DNA of 64,000 bases from Neurospora intermedia (GCA_037102815.1 BTPP01000005.1:806001-870000), one strand, 5' to 3'; counted from the stretch's first letter, positions 24,048-34,328 are shown. Numbers and translations: made by a program. The notes: generated from the letters alone by a model not told the origin.

Positions 24048-24869
24048 GATAGAGATACCGGTAGACGTAAGAAAGGCGAACTGACGTGTCGTCAGCAGAC
24101 GCTAGGACGGACTCAGCCTGGGCGCAGTGCATGGCATAGTGGCTATTGACGCGCATACCTCTATGTATATTAGCTTAGAGGTACGGCGAGGACGTCGTGA
24201 TTTCTTTTGAAAGGGGTATACTGCTATTCCATTTCCCGTGGTCTCGATACTACTTCTACCCAACTGAAATCGGGGTGAGGGAGGGCTTTGTTGGAGGAAC
24301 AGAGCAGGCAAGCCCAACACCTCAAATCAAATCCTCCCTTTGAGTGTTTCTTGGTTCCACACAGGACACTTGCAAAAACAATGGAAGAAAGATGAAAATG
24401 ACAACTGTGAACCCAGGTATAGTGATCCGTTCTTCACTTGCGGCTCTTCTTTGCATTCCTCTTTGCGAGGCGCTCCTTGTCCCTCTCCCCCACGGTGATA
24501 CAGTTCTTGGAGGCTGCTTCGGCGCCATGGTCATGAAAATATGCATTATTAGCGGAAAACTTTCTCTGAAAACGAACTTCTGTCCGAGGTGATTAATTTT
24601 CCGTCTGGAATAAATCATTTGTTATTTTTCATGGACAGGATGAAATGACCAGGAAATCCGGAGAGATGGTAGGTTGGAGTTTTCGCGTCGCGAGCGGCAT
24701 GATCCTTTGCTGAGGCCGGATGCGACTTGCCATATTCCCTCATGTACGCGCGATTCTTCTCCCTCTTGGTCAGTGCGATCTTCTCCCTCTGCTTATCCGT
24801 TATGTCATTGTCATTTTAGATGGCTTCAAGGAGCACGGTGGGTAGGTAGGTACCATTCCACACTGCTTT

Positions 24870-25686
24870 CACTCCCGTCGCGATGTTTCGGCTTCCTCCT
24901 GATTCGCACTTCAACCCGAAGGGCGTAAACGCCGGCTGGTAGGTCCAGTCGGCGACCCCTAACGGTCGGATCGAGGCGTACACGGGACCCCAAAAGCCTG
25001 GTGTTTCCGGCCACATTGATCGAGCGCTCAGCGTCACCGGTCATGACGGGCGGTCCAGAGACGCCCCATGTATTGAAGAATCGTGTTCTGATTCCATACA
25101 TAACCGAACCCTATGCCAACATGGCACGCTGCATGGAGGTTCAGGCCAGCTGCATGCACGCTAGAATTCAATATAAGAACGTCAATGGCAGCATGCGTTT
25201 GGTTCCAGGCGGCGACAAGGAATGCGACTACGTTCGACCTGCGTCTGATTGGAATAAATCATCTCCACCTGCAGCCCAACTTTCCGGAGGATGGCACAGA
25301 GCGTCCTGTACCAGTTAGCAAATGCCCCGACAGGCAAGCTTTCGACTCCGTAGCGACTACATGGGGCAATGGAAAAGGGACTCCAACGCCAAGCAAAGAG
25401 AACGACCTTGGATCTCGTCTTTCGGAGGTGGAATGGGTATAGGTGTTTAAGTGAGGGTAAACCCGTCTCTGATCATCTTTTGCACCCCTTCGGGAACACC
25501 CTTGCTATCGAGGTCACTGACTTTTATGATGTGACGATGCCTGTTTATACGGGCACGTATGCCTTGCTTGACAGCAGTACCGGAGTCGGTGTGGATGTGA
25601 TCGGGATGGCCGTCTTTTTCAAAGACAAGGCAGCAGACACCCCACTCCGTTTATCTTGGGTCTCGACTGACGGTGGAGGATCTTAA
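24870..25686 (+). pseudogene. Possible decayed gene, unknown family
   Basis: Plus-strand frames follow one another and each reads like protein: one begins near 24870 (MFRLPPDSHFNPKGVNAGW), meets an in-frame TAG, and continues VQSATPNGRIEAYTGPQKPG to about 25070. A second frame (ITEPYANMARCMEVQASC to KECDYVRPASDWN) runs to about 25255. A third (QPNFPEDGTERPVPVSKC to SRLSEVEWV) ends at 25442. A last frame (25369-25686) carries VTDFYDVTMPVYTGTYALL and ends STDGGGS. One stop and at least two frame changes without splice consensus suggest a pseudogene. I do not recognise it. Confidence 0.3.
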
Positions 25687-26124
25687 TGTGTGAGTGTTCT
25701 CGAGGAGGGCCATGTATGCTGCGACTAGAAGCATGTTTCTCAACGTTTCTTCGTTGTTGCTTGACGGCTCCTGGCTTGGAGGGATCACCTCGGTCGGTGC
25801 AACTGTCGTGGGCTTGTCATTTTCTTCTTTGCCCGCCTTGTCAGGAGTCTGGCTTGCTGAAGGTGCGCTTTCTTTCTGCGGGGTCTTGAGCAGATCTGCT
25901 GCGAGTGGTGACGCGTTCTTCGACGATTTCTTGTCCTTCTTTGGAGTCTTCTTGCTTGGAGGGATCACCTCGGCCGGTGCAATTGTCGTGAGCTTGTCAT
26001 TTTCTTCTTTGCCCGCCTTCCCAGGAGTCTGGCTTGCTGAGGGATGAGTTGGGGTGTTCTGTTTCTTTTCTTTCTTTTTTTCTTTTGCTTTAGGATTCTT
26101 GCTTTCTGACGGGGAGTCCAACAT
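25651..26124 (-). CDS. Lys/Pro-rich protein with an internal 31-residue repeat
   Basis: The first ATG in the frame is at 26124, giving 157 aa; the frame is open 23 codons further upstream but has no ATG there. After a Lys-rich start (KNPKAKEKKKEKKQ) come two copies of a unit beginning SASQTP(G/D)KAGKEENDK and ending APxEVIPPS, separated by a second Lys stretch and SPLAADLLKTPQKE. The two DNA copies (plus strand about 25770-25860 and 25950-26040) are nearly identical, so the duplication is recent or under constraint. The C-terminus (LRNMLLVAAYMALLENT) is a short hydrophobic helix. Disordered; possibly nucleic-acid or protein binding (inference). No known family. Confidence 0.45.
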   Translation of the reverse strand: MLDSPSESKNPKAKEKKKEKKQNTPTHPSASQTPGKAGKEENDKLTTIAPAEVIPPSKKTPKKDKKSSKNASPLAADLLKTPQKESAPSASQTPDKAGKEENDKPTTVAPTEVIPPSQEPSSNNEETLRNMLLVAAYMALLENTHTLRSSTVSRDPR

Positions 26125-26333
26125 GGAAGCAGCCGGCCTCTCATCGCCGAACGTGTTGGGTTCGTCACCTCTACTAACCCTTTCTAGCAACAAATGCTCA
26201 CCGTCACATCATATATCTCCTTCAAGTCTCGCCGATTTCTCATAAAGACGTGCCGCGTCCTCGTCTGATCTTCATATAAGGAAAGCGATAGCTCAATAAC
26301 GCCGCAAATCCTTTCATCCCTTTTCGTAATACT

Positions 26334-27330
26334 TTAACCTCCGAAACAGTGCAGGCAGTAGTCGTACAGTCCTTGTGCCATTTGGCGTATGATCGTCATG
26401 TTCAGGACGGGGGAAGTCGAAGACCACCAACATGTTGATCGTGAACACAGCGAGCCAAACTCCGAACATGACGAGCTTGGGCATCTCGACGGGCTCGGCG
26501 AGGGCCTAGAGCGTCTGCCAAACAGACATGTCAGACATGTCGTAAGTGGAGGACGTGATGGGATGAGAGACCAGTGGACAGTCGGTTTTGCGGGCCTTGG
26601 GCATCGCGAGATCACCCGTCCCGTACATATACTGGGAGAAGTCGGTCGTGACGTTTCTTTGGAGGCTTTCGATATGGTGAGTAAGGCATATTAGATCTGT
26701 AATGTGGTTTGGGAGCCGAGAAAAAGAGTTAGCGGAAAACAGAGAGAACCGAAAGGACAAGGTAAACTGTAAGGAGACGAGAAGAGAAAGGAATAAATAC
26801 AGACGAATTAGAATGTAAAGTAGACTTATAGCGGCCAACTCGGCCAGACGAAGATCATGTTCCACGAGAATACGATGATCCAAATGAAGGTTGAGAGGAC
26901 CTTGCCAAACAGGGCGGTTAGGAACGCGGTTAGGCGGGTCATGTTCGCGAGTTGGGACTTGGAGAGGGCAAGTATCGCCAATGGTGCGGTAGCCAAGTCT
27001 CTGGTATCGCTCACGACTGAAGTTGCTGGCGCGGAGCATGCCAGGCAAAGTCGTGGGGAGACCGTCATCGACAAGGCGCGCCTGCATCGCATCCCAGAAC
27101 GCCGCCGCGCACCGGCGCAACCGCTGCAAAGTTGGAGCAGGCAGAGAAAGAAGTACCAGCATCGACAAGGGCCACAACCTCAGCCGCCATGGCCTACAAA
27201 GCGTTCCGAAGATTGCGCACACCACGAGGGACCTCCAGCATATATCTGCGCGGCGTCAACGAACACTAACAACGTTCCTAACAATGTTGACGAGAGGGAA
27301 ATTCTGACGAGAGGTTGGGCCGGGGGAAGA
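26334..27330 (-). pseudogene. Probable relic of a membrane-protein gene
   Basis: Minus-strand pieces: near 27310-27240, a hydrophobic lead (STLLGTLLVFVDAAQIYAG); at 27092-26826, LAILALSKSQLANMTRLTAF, then GKVLSTFIWIIVFSWNMIF, a clear membrane segment, and a stop; at about 26690-26520, SLQRNVTTDFSQYMYGTGD to MSVWQTL with an in-frame TAG; then directly on in the same frame EMPKLVMFGVWLAVFTINML and TVRLLPALFRRLKYYEKG. Some joins could be introns (acceptor GGCAG or CTCTAG near 26520), but no model removes all stops with good donors. A multi-exon membrane protein, intact or broken, cannot be excluded. Confidence 0.35.
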
Positions 27331-27415
27331 GGGATCTTGTAGCTTTCTGGGTGCCCCAAGCTCCCTGGAGGAGCGGAGCGTTAATCATGATAAATGATGT
27401 GTCAATCGTGCAGCT

Positions 27416-27640
27416 TCAAGTTTCCTTGTCCATGCCCGACCACAGACCACAGTATAACTCCCATCCTTTGAAGACCCCCGCGCCGGGGCCGACCACGGCG
27501 AACAGGTTGTCCTCCCTCAGGTCCACAAATGTGACTTCACTGACCTCCGTCTGTCCCTCGAAGACTTTGATAGTGCCGTCCCCATCTAAGCCCAAGTCCA
27601 AATCCGCCCATCTCGTTGTAGATCAGCAATATAGACTTCG
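27416..27640 (-). pseudogene. Fragment resembling an FG-GAP/VCBS-type repeat
   Basis: On the minus strand, GDEVYIADLQRDGRIWTW leads, after a one-base shift, into DLGLDGDGTIKVFEGQTEV and NLFAVVGPGAGVFKGWELY. The D-x-DGDG and following Gly/hydrophobic pattern resembles FG-GAP/VCBS repeat blades of secreted proteins. The frame change and lack of a start make it a fragment at best. Confidence 0.25.
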
Positions 27641-27763
27641 TCGCCAGACTTTGCTCACCGGTCTTCCAGCCAGCAGCCGGGCGAAAAGAGACACATCACC
27701 AAGGGGCTCAACACTGAGCCCCTAAAGCTCGGCAAACACCTTAAGGGCTGGGATGTTCCGAAG

Positions 27764-28123
27764 ATGGACATCAGTTCCCTAGGGGCCACCCACCGTTGCG
27801 CTCCTGTACACCAAAAAGATCCAGCGGTTCGAGGACCCCGAAGATTCTGGCGCCGCTCAAAAACGTACCTATCCACGTCAGGCAAGATTTTCGCCACTGG
27901 CCAGCACCTCGAGAATTACGTGATGCGCGAACAGTTCGACGCGGAGTTCGTTGAAACTAGGTATGAAACCATCCCGGATTCCAACATCCAAGTGACTTCT
28001 TCGCGGCCTTGGTCTCCTTTTTCCATTCGCGCCATCCCTTCCCAGTTTAGGAGATATAGAGGTATTAAACGAGGATATGGACTGGACATCCTTCAGTTCT
28101 GTTCCGCACGGCCAAGGTGTTGA
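27764..28123 (+). other. Open frame of unknown status on the opposite strand
   Basis: A plus-strand frame is open from about 27634 to 28123; the first ATG is at 27764 (119 aa). It reads KGWDVPKMDISSLG, then YLSTSGKIFATGQHLENYV and REQFDAEFVETRYETIPDSN, which look protein-like, then basic low-quality sequence. There is no domain, promoter or splice evidence. It could be another relic in this region. Confidence 0.22.
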
Positions 28124-28133
28124 TGTTCCTTGT

Positions 28134-28442
28134 TTAGGCGCGCCGACATAGGTACCATGCTATGGTGGTGAGTTCCTTCAGAGTGAGATGGCGTTCGGCA
28201 GGGTGCTGTTTGAGACGATCACGCCAGGCAGTGGGCAGGTTGCGACGGCGTGGAAAAGTGAGGAAGGTGTGGAGGGCGAAGTCCTTGGGGACTGGGATGG
28301 AATGCTCTGGTAGGTACACGCGGAGAGGTTGTAATCGTCCAGGTGAAGGAATGTCTCGGTGCCCTGGGGTTGGCTTAGAATCGGCAGGGACGCTGCGGGC
28401 ATTGGCGGGAACGAGGGAGCCAATAACGCCATTGCACATCAT
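28134..28442 (-). CDS. Small secreted-type protein with an uncertain start
   Basis: From the first in-frame ATG (28442) the product is 102 aa, containing ADSKPTPGHRDIPSPGRLQP, EHSIPVPKDFALHTFLTF and ending IAWYLCRRA. However, in the same frame just upstream is a textbook signal peptide (TTIKFLSTVAAIAVSAMM, then VPANARSVP) that has no ATG: the codon where Met is expected reads GTC. A TATATA box (about 28527-28532) lies roughly 85 bp before 28442. So translation starts either at 28442, losing most of the signal, at a near-cognate codon such as ATT upstream, or the gene has lost its start. The frame is open up to 28664. Family unknown. Confidence 0.4.
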   Translation of the reverse strand: MMCNGVIGSLVPANARSVPADSKPTPGHRDIPSPGRLQPLRVYLPEHSIPVPKDFALHTFLTFPRRRNLPTAWRDRLKQHPAERHLTLKELTTIAWYLCRRA

Positions 28443-28827
28443 GGCACTGACAGCAATGGCAGCGACGGTGGAAAGAAACTTGATGGTTGTGACCTCGGAA
28501 GAAATTGAATTGGGATGGTGTATATACGAAGGTATGACTGAGCTGTGTGTGTGTGCTTGGTGGTTGACATGAACGTGGAAGGAGAAAGTGGGTTGAAAGG
28601 GGAAAAAGTTGTTAGTTGAAGGTACTAGGGTGGTTCCTACACTTGGTGTTCGTTTCTGAAACACGCTTTACAGTACATTGGTAATCAAACTGGGAACGGT
28701 GCAGGAGAGAAGACAGGAAGTCATAATGCATTGCTTCTGAGTTCATGCCCACCCACTCCTCCAGCAATTTCCGTCTGCAACATGCCCGCCCCCGCATCCA
28801 TGGACATCCCGATCACGAACAACCAAA

Positions 28828-29769
28828 CTATTTGCCCCGAAGTTTCTGCCCAATTCCCACGATAGCCTTATTCGTTTTGCCATAGACGCGTAGCCAGTAA
28901 AGTCTGAGCGCGGTAGTAACAACCATAAGAGTCCAACGATCACCCATTACTCCTGAACAAGCAGCCCCCTTCAACTCCAATGTGAATAAGTGATTCACGG
29001 AAATGGCATTGCGAAACGTAAGATCAGCAAGTATATCGCTCTCCTCTTGTGCCGATGAAGATGATGATGAAGGTGAAGAAGAAGAAGAAGAAGAAGAAGA
29101 AGAAGAAGAAGAAGAAGAAGAAGGAGACGGTGAGGGAAATGAGGTGGAAGATGAGGATGGCAGGCGAGTGAGAATGTACCGGGTGTTCTGTTGGGTGTTG
29201 GTTTCGCCCTTCCGGGTCTTCCTCCATTCGAACTGCTCCCGGATTTTCATCTTAGGGCCGACCTCGACCGAGAAGCGGAACGAGACGCTACCGTCGCTGG
29301 TCTTTGTAGCGTACATAATCTCGGTGACCAAGTCACGAGGGTTCAAGTTGAACTCGACGTCGTCTCCGTCTAACGGTGGCGGCACCATAATGAGACTTTT
29401 CACGCTAAAGGTTGACATCAGAAGGGGTTCTCGCTCTTCGTCGCCGGCGGCCGCCAGGATTGGGGCCTCGGTTCCCGTCCCGTTCCGCAGGTAGAAGCCC
29501 GGCCTGAAGTTGAGCGGTCCTCTAGGGGTAAAGCCGTGGTGTACCTCGACAACGTATAAGAAATCGTTCTTATCCGCACCGCACAGCTTATATGTAGTCA
29601 GTGCGCCAATGACGCCCCCAGAGGAATTGCCGTAGAGGTTCATGACTGGAGGAAACGGGCGATATCCCAGAAATTTTGCTGCTGTAGGCATCCTGCAGAT
29701 GCTCGAGAATGTCTTACGGACGACGTCGCCGTCGCCCTCGTCTAGCGACGTTTTGCTCTTGGTGCTCAT
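28828..29769 (-). CDS. Hypothetical protein with a poly-Ser tract, 313 aa
   Basis: Single exon. ATG 29769 (context TTCGCCATGAGC) starts MSTKSKTSLDEGDGD; an in-frame ATG at 29904 would add 45 residues of UTR-like sequence, so I prefer 29769. The beta-rich body (KFLGYRPFPPVMNLYGNSSGG, FLYVVEVHHGF, LIMVPPPLDGDDVEFNLN, FEWRKTRKGE) is split by a run of about 30 Ser/Pro (29043-29145, a CTT/TTC-type trinucleotide tract). It resumes with ILADLTFRN and a conserved-looking end, GDRWTLMVVTTALRLYWLRVYGK. The pattern of W/R-containing strands and a final helix recalls tubby/LOR-like barrels, but that is a weak inference. No signal peptide or membrane segment. Confidence 0.7.
   Translation of the reverse strand: MSTKSKTSLDEGDGDVVRKTFSSICRMPTAAKFLGYRPFPPVMNLYGNSSGGVIGALTTYKLCGADKNDFLYVVEVHHGFTPRGPLNFRPGFYLRNGTGTEAPILAAAGDEEREPLLMSTFSVKSLIMVPPPLDGDDVEFNLNPRDLVTEIMYATKTSDGSVSFRFSVEVGPKMKIREQFEWRKTRKGETNTQQNTRYILTRLPSSSSTSFPSPSPSSSSSSSSSSSSSSSSPSSSSSSAQEESDILADLTFRNAISVNHLFTLELKGAACSGVMGDRWTLMVVTTALRLYWLRVYGKTNKAIVGIGQKLRGK
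29063..29121. repeat. GAA/GAG trinucleotide tract
   Basis: A run of about 16 GAA codons on the plus strand (TTC/CTT on the coding strand) that encodes the poly-Ser tract of the gene at 28828-29769. It is prone to length change in multiples of three. Confidence 0.85.
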
Positions 29770-30216
29770 GGCGAACGCGGATCGCAAATGGTTACTGACT
29801 GTGGAATGGTGAGGTTTGGTGCAGGAGAAGCGAGCAACAATGCTGAAGGTCGCCCCGTGCTGGTTTTGTGGCCGAAGGCAGTCAAAAGGGTCACGCGGCA
29901 GCATGTTGAAGAGAACCCGTTGCCGCTGCAACTAGGGTAGAAACCAACAGCCGATGCTGACATCAGGTCATCGGCAAATCGACCTACCCAAATAGATATC
30001 CCTGCAACGGCCTGGAACCAACGATGCAATGACGGGAAGCAGTCGATCCACACCACGAGAAAAGACGGTCTGTTAAAGTTGTATGTACGACCAACGGAGT
30101 GGGATTGCCTTCAGTCGAAGCTACCCAGAGGTGATTATCCGAGCGGCTAGGTACCTCTACATGTACCTACACTACCTACTTTCTCAGACTACTACGGTAC
30201 AAATCTTTGACCTCTT

Positions 30217-31505
30217 TCAAAAACCTAGAGCTGCATAGACGCAGGGATACTGCCACGCCGGAGTGAGACAAAAGAATATGCTCGTTACCCATATGTAACC
30301 AATCACTCGCGTCACAGCCTGTGTAACGTGGCCCGAGGATTTGGCTCGCCCGGCCAGATTCAGCCTCCTTTCCAGGGTAGTCTCTGCCCAGCATACGACG
30401 TAATTTGAAAGGAAAAAGCGAAACTCCTGCACTACATTGGATCGGTGCGTTAGAACCCAGTTCGATGCTGTGTGGCAGACTGCGGACATGACAAACATCC
30501 AAAGCGCGCGAGACTCTCCGGAAATAATGCCATGTCTCAACACCTGTCGTTTTTGTTGTTCTAGCGTTGTCTGTGGTGCGCGGCTGTCAATTTCCTGGTG
30601 AGGTGGCTAAGGTCAAGTTGTTGCCGCGCAGTCAGTTATCAGCATGCCGGTAAAAGGGAAAGACTGGGACTCCTTACTTTGACGCGAATGACCATGACCG
30701 CAAGGTAAGCTTCAAATATGGTGACGTGAAGCCGATGCCAAAACCGACCCCAGAATCGTCGGAGGGTGTACGCTTCGGTGATGTTGCCGAAGAGCGCGGG
30801 CCACTCGTCTGGCCGATCCCATTGCATAACTGACACGAACACCGCCGCGAGAAGATTGTGCGCAGCAGTGAGCAGAAGGTATGTGTCCCAGACCCACTGA
30901 TAAGACATCAGGAGCCTCAAGATCAGGTCTCGCTTGGTGAGTGGAGGCAGAAGGCCCTGGTTGTCCGGGCCGAAATCCCAGCGACTCAGGTGAAGACCGT
31001 ACAGGGTCTTGGTGGCGAAAGAGGCTATGAGATGACGGATGGCCAACAACGCTATGGCGCGTCCACATCGAAGAAGAGCAAATCTAACCCGACCTGGATG
31101 GCCAGGATCCGGGCTGTCAGTACACGTATCATCCGACAGGCACAGTCCGCGAGGATTAGCCCAGATACGGAGGACGGCACGCAGTCGCTGGGCGAAGGAT
31201 GTAGAACTTGGGAGCTTGAGGATCTTCTTTTCCAAGAGAAGAACGGATGCTGTGTGGAGAGTGCCAATGATCGTTCATGGAACGAAAAGATGGTTGAATG
31301 GAACGAAGGAAACACTTCCTAATTGGAGGGCAACAACGACGCCGCCGATGTGCAAAATCGACAAGACAAGCCGAGTGACATCGAACTGTCGCTGTACAGC
31401 CACGTAGAATAGGATGGAGGTAAACCAAAGCATGAGTAACGGACAGGAAGCATATGCTCCTGTAATCAACCAGACTGGCGGGCGGGGGGCAGGAACGAAG
31501 GGCAT
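30217..31505 (-). CDS. Wax-synthase-like membrane-bound O-acyltransferase
   Basis: Three-exon model: 31505-31316, 31249-30678 and 30543-30217, giving 362 aa. It matches the fungal wax-synthase-domain MBOAT-like acyltransferases found in secondary metabolism (Tri7-type neighbours). Hallmarks: multiple membrane segments from residue ~10; the WD-containing SRWDFGPDN; DEWPALFGNITEAYTLRRFWGRFWH near residues 220-240; and in exon 3 MFVMSAVCH, whose His fits the catalytic position, then RVIGYIWVTSIFF. Intron 2 (134 nt) has donor GTAAGG and acceptor CGACAG. Intron 1 (66 nt, donor GTGTTT, acceptor CACACAG) is weak; it removes an in-frame TGA at 31277-31275. Its length is a multiple of three, so the alternative is a nonsense mutation (CGA to TGA) and a broken gene. 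No other biosynthetic gene is nearby. Confidence 0.72.
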
Positions 31506-32045
31506 CTTGGTTTGCTGATCGGTCAGAAACGTGGGTAGGGTTGACTCTGGGAGGCTGTTTTACTGAACCACCATCACCAACGATAGGAAGCTCTTATAGG
31601 TCTCTAGGAAGTGAAAATCGTCCGTCCAACTCAGTCTCAGAATCTTTCCCGCCGAGACGAGAAATTACCTCTACCGCATTGTGCAGAAAAAGAAAAACAT
31701 TCTCGACAGGAAGAAGTCAACAAGGTCCTATTACCTCTAACTACCTAAATTGAGCTACGTGTGAACTAATCAAATAGGCCTCTGTCTAGACTGTATCATC
31801 TGCGGCGGCGCGGATACCCCGGGGAACCGGCCGAGTGTTACGTTGTCATGCATCCCTTGAGCCTCAAGGGACTTATACGCAGTACAGTACTTTTTAGTGA
31901 CTCGTCCATGCAGCCAAGCAGCGCTGGCAAGCAAACTCTCAGGGTACAGTATATTGGTCGGCTCAGCCCTGATTTCTCCACACAAGTCATTGCCGTTCCC
32001 TGCAGTGACAAAAGTGCTGCAAAAGCTGGCATCATCGAGGTATCT

Positions 32046-32355
32046 TTCCCACACTCAAACGCCTGTGCAGTCTTGGCGGACGTGTGCGTGTACACACACA
32101 CACAACTTTTGGGCAAAATAGACCATCGAAACGAAGGACGAAGATGAAGAAATTCAATTATCTTATAGAGAAAAATTTTCCCCTAATAGTCTTAAGTACG
32201 CTAATTTTGAATCTCAAGTCGGCTTTTCTTTATCTCCTCCCTTAGTAGAGATATAAGCAAATAAAATTACATCGATAGTCCGTTTTGCCAAAAAGTTGTA
32301 TGTATATATACACGCACACGTCCGCCAAGACTACACAGGTGTTTGAGTGTGGGAA
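32046..32355. mobile_element. Foldback (MITE-like) element with 84-bp arms
   Basis: Arms 32046-32129 and 32272-32355 are inverted copies, aligned by eye without gaps: 84 bp each with 10 mismatches, 9 of them transitions. The spacer (32130-32271, 142 bp) is A+T-rich with no coding potential. Several differences turn CpA in the left arm into TpA in the right arm copy, notably in an ACACACAC stretch that becomes ATATATAC, as RIP would do. There is no transposase frame. No target duplication is clear at the ends. Confidence 0.6.
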
Positions 32356-32945
32356 CTGCAGGGGTCGGATGTAGAGGTGGACGGGCAAAATGAAGCCAAC
32401 CGATTGGCCAAATATTGGTGTTGGTAAAAGTACCTTGCAGCTTAAGCGGCTGGAGGGATACCTAGAGGTACCTACCTAGGAGGACGATTCCCATTACGTT
32501 ATATACCTAGTATCATACTCAAGATCGCTTACTGCAAGCCTCGTAGTGTAGTATTCAATCATTGGTTGGTATCGGATCCTCTTACGATACAGTATATGGT
32601 ATCCATGCATGGGATATTCAGTTCGGCGGGATGAAATTCACCTAACCCATATATATATGCAGGTAAGCCCTCTGGCCGGCTTATCGTAGGCGACTTTGGC
32701 GCCAAGGGTGCTGCGGCTGCTGTCTAGCCCGTACACTACAAGTCGCTCCCGCGGTACGAATCAATGAACCTGACTACCTACCTACCTAGTGGCCCGGCCC
32801 GCCCACTAGGTAGTCAGCCGTCGATTCCTTCGTCGACCTGACGAGTACGTAAAGCTTTTCCTCGTTCCATTGGAACATCTCCAGGGCATCTAATGTAACT
32901 CAAAGACAAAACACGCAAAATCTAAGGGTGTGTTCCACTCGTATT

Positions 32946-32981
<36 letters not shown>
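32946..32981 (+). repeat. Poly-G tract
   Basis: About 34 consecutive G on the plus strand. It could form G-quadruplex structures and is likely to be length-variable or mis-sequenced. Confidence 0.9.
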
Positions 32982-32983
<2 letters not shown>

Positions 32984-33469
32984 CGCCGGGTGAACAGGCT
33001 CCCGTCAGTCAAAACTGTGATCCTTCTAAGTACCTTACTTTGGTAACAGTGCGGATGCACCTGTTCACCCTGTGAACAACGACGTTCAACCCAGAGAAAG
33101 AAAAAAAAAGGCCCAGGGACACAGCTTTCACATGCCAATCGACCACAACGCTCACATCTATTTTCATCAAATAGGTAAACAAACAAAAGGAGATGGGTGT
33201 TTTGCAATGTGCATCGTCCGCTGAAGACGCCGGAAAGAGTGCTAAAGCAACGTTAACCACCCAAACTTCAGCGCCAAAACAATACCTAGCATTAGAGGTA
33301 CTGAACCATTTTTCACTCCAAACAGCTTCCATTCCTTTGCAATCCGGTGAAATCCCGAGGAAAATTGGCCTGTGCCACTTTTTTTCTTGTTCGAAGGGCC
33401 TTTTTCTCGGTGAACATGGGCCTAAAAAAGGCGAATGGAACATACCTTACCTTACCTTGGGCTCCGTAC

Positions 33470-34094
33470 CCAGGAATGATGACGGGAATCCAACTGTGAG
33501 TCTGCGAGTCGTGAAACGCACGCGAGGACCAGGCAGCCGTGGTTGGGCCTGGTATAGCTTTACTGTAAAACTGACACCTGCCCGATTTGAGGTAGATGAG
33601 GCTCTAGACAATATCGAAGGATGACATTCTCATGCTATGTTGTTGCGCATGGTGGTTTCCAGACCGGCTGTTGGTGATCGGACTCACGCCGTGAACCTCC
33701 GCCTCGTGAGATTGTGATGGCCGGGATAGTTGGTCCTGAACCGTACAGCTTTACTAGGTATGGCTGTAACCTGCCGGATGAAGGTTAGATGACCAGATTC
33801 TCGAGATGACTTTTCCCGTCAGCAAGTGGATTGGATTCAAAACGCTGTCGGGCGAGGTGGTATTCAAACCGGTTGTTGGTGATCGGACTCACGCCGTGAA
33901 CCTCGGACTCATAAAATTGTGATGGCCGGGATAGTTGATCCTGACCCGTATAGCTTTACTATGGCTGTAACCTGCCGGATGAAGGTTAGATGACCTGATT
34001 CTCGAGATGACTTCCCGTCGGTAAGTGGAATTGGACTCAACATGCTGTTGGGCGGGGTGGTTGGCAGGCGGGTGTTGGTGATCCGGATCTGATG
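33470..34094 (+). repeat. Degenerate ~200-bp tandem repeat, three copies plus a stub
   Basis: Copies begin near 33470, at 33666 and at 33871, with a partial fourth from 34071. Copies 2 and 3 share long blocks (GATCGGACTCACGCCGTGAA, GTGATGGCCGGGATAG, CCTGCCGGATGAAGGTTAG, GATTCTCGAGATGACTT). Copy 1 is more diverged and still encodes protein-like sequence (GWAWYSFTVKLTPARFEVDEAL), whereas copies 2 and 3 carry stops where copy 1 has sense codons. Many differences are transitions. It reads as an expanded coding repeat later mutated, possibly by RIP. Confidence 0.65.
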
Positions 34095-34328
34095 TGGTGT
34101 CGCTTGAGGTTCCTAGACACCAGGTCTCAGTTCATTCTATCAATCCTTCAACGCCATGCCTGGGAGCCAACTCTCCAAACATAAAAGGGGCTTGAAATCC
34201 GCTCACAAGGTCAACCTTTCGATAGACACTGCAACAACAACACCATCTTCTGTCATTGCCTTCCTACTACATCCACTTCTTTTACTAGGTACCAACCACC
34301 TATCCAGCTCTCCTCCTCATCAGCCAAG

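Noticed and set aside
32890-33207. Minus frame with poly-Pro
   Set aside because: The poly-Pro is the poly-G tract read in reverse; there is no other coding sign.
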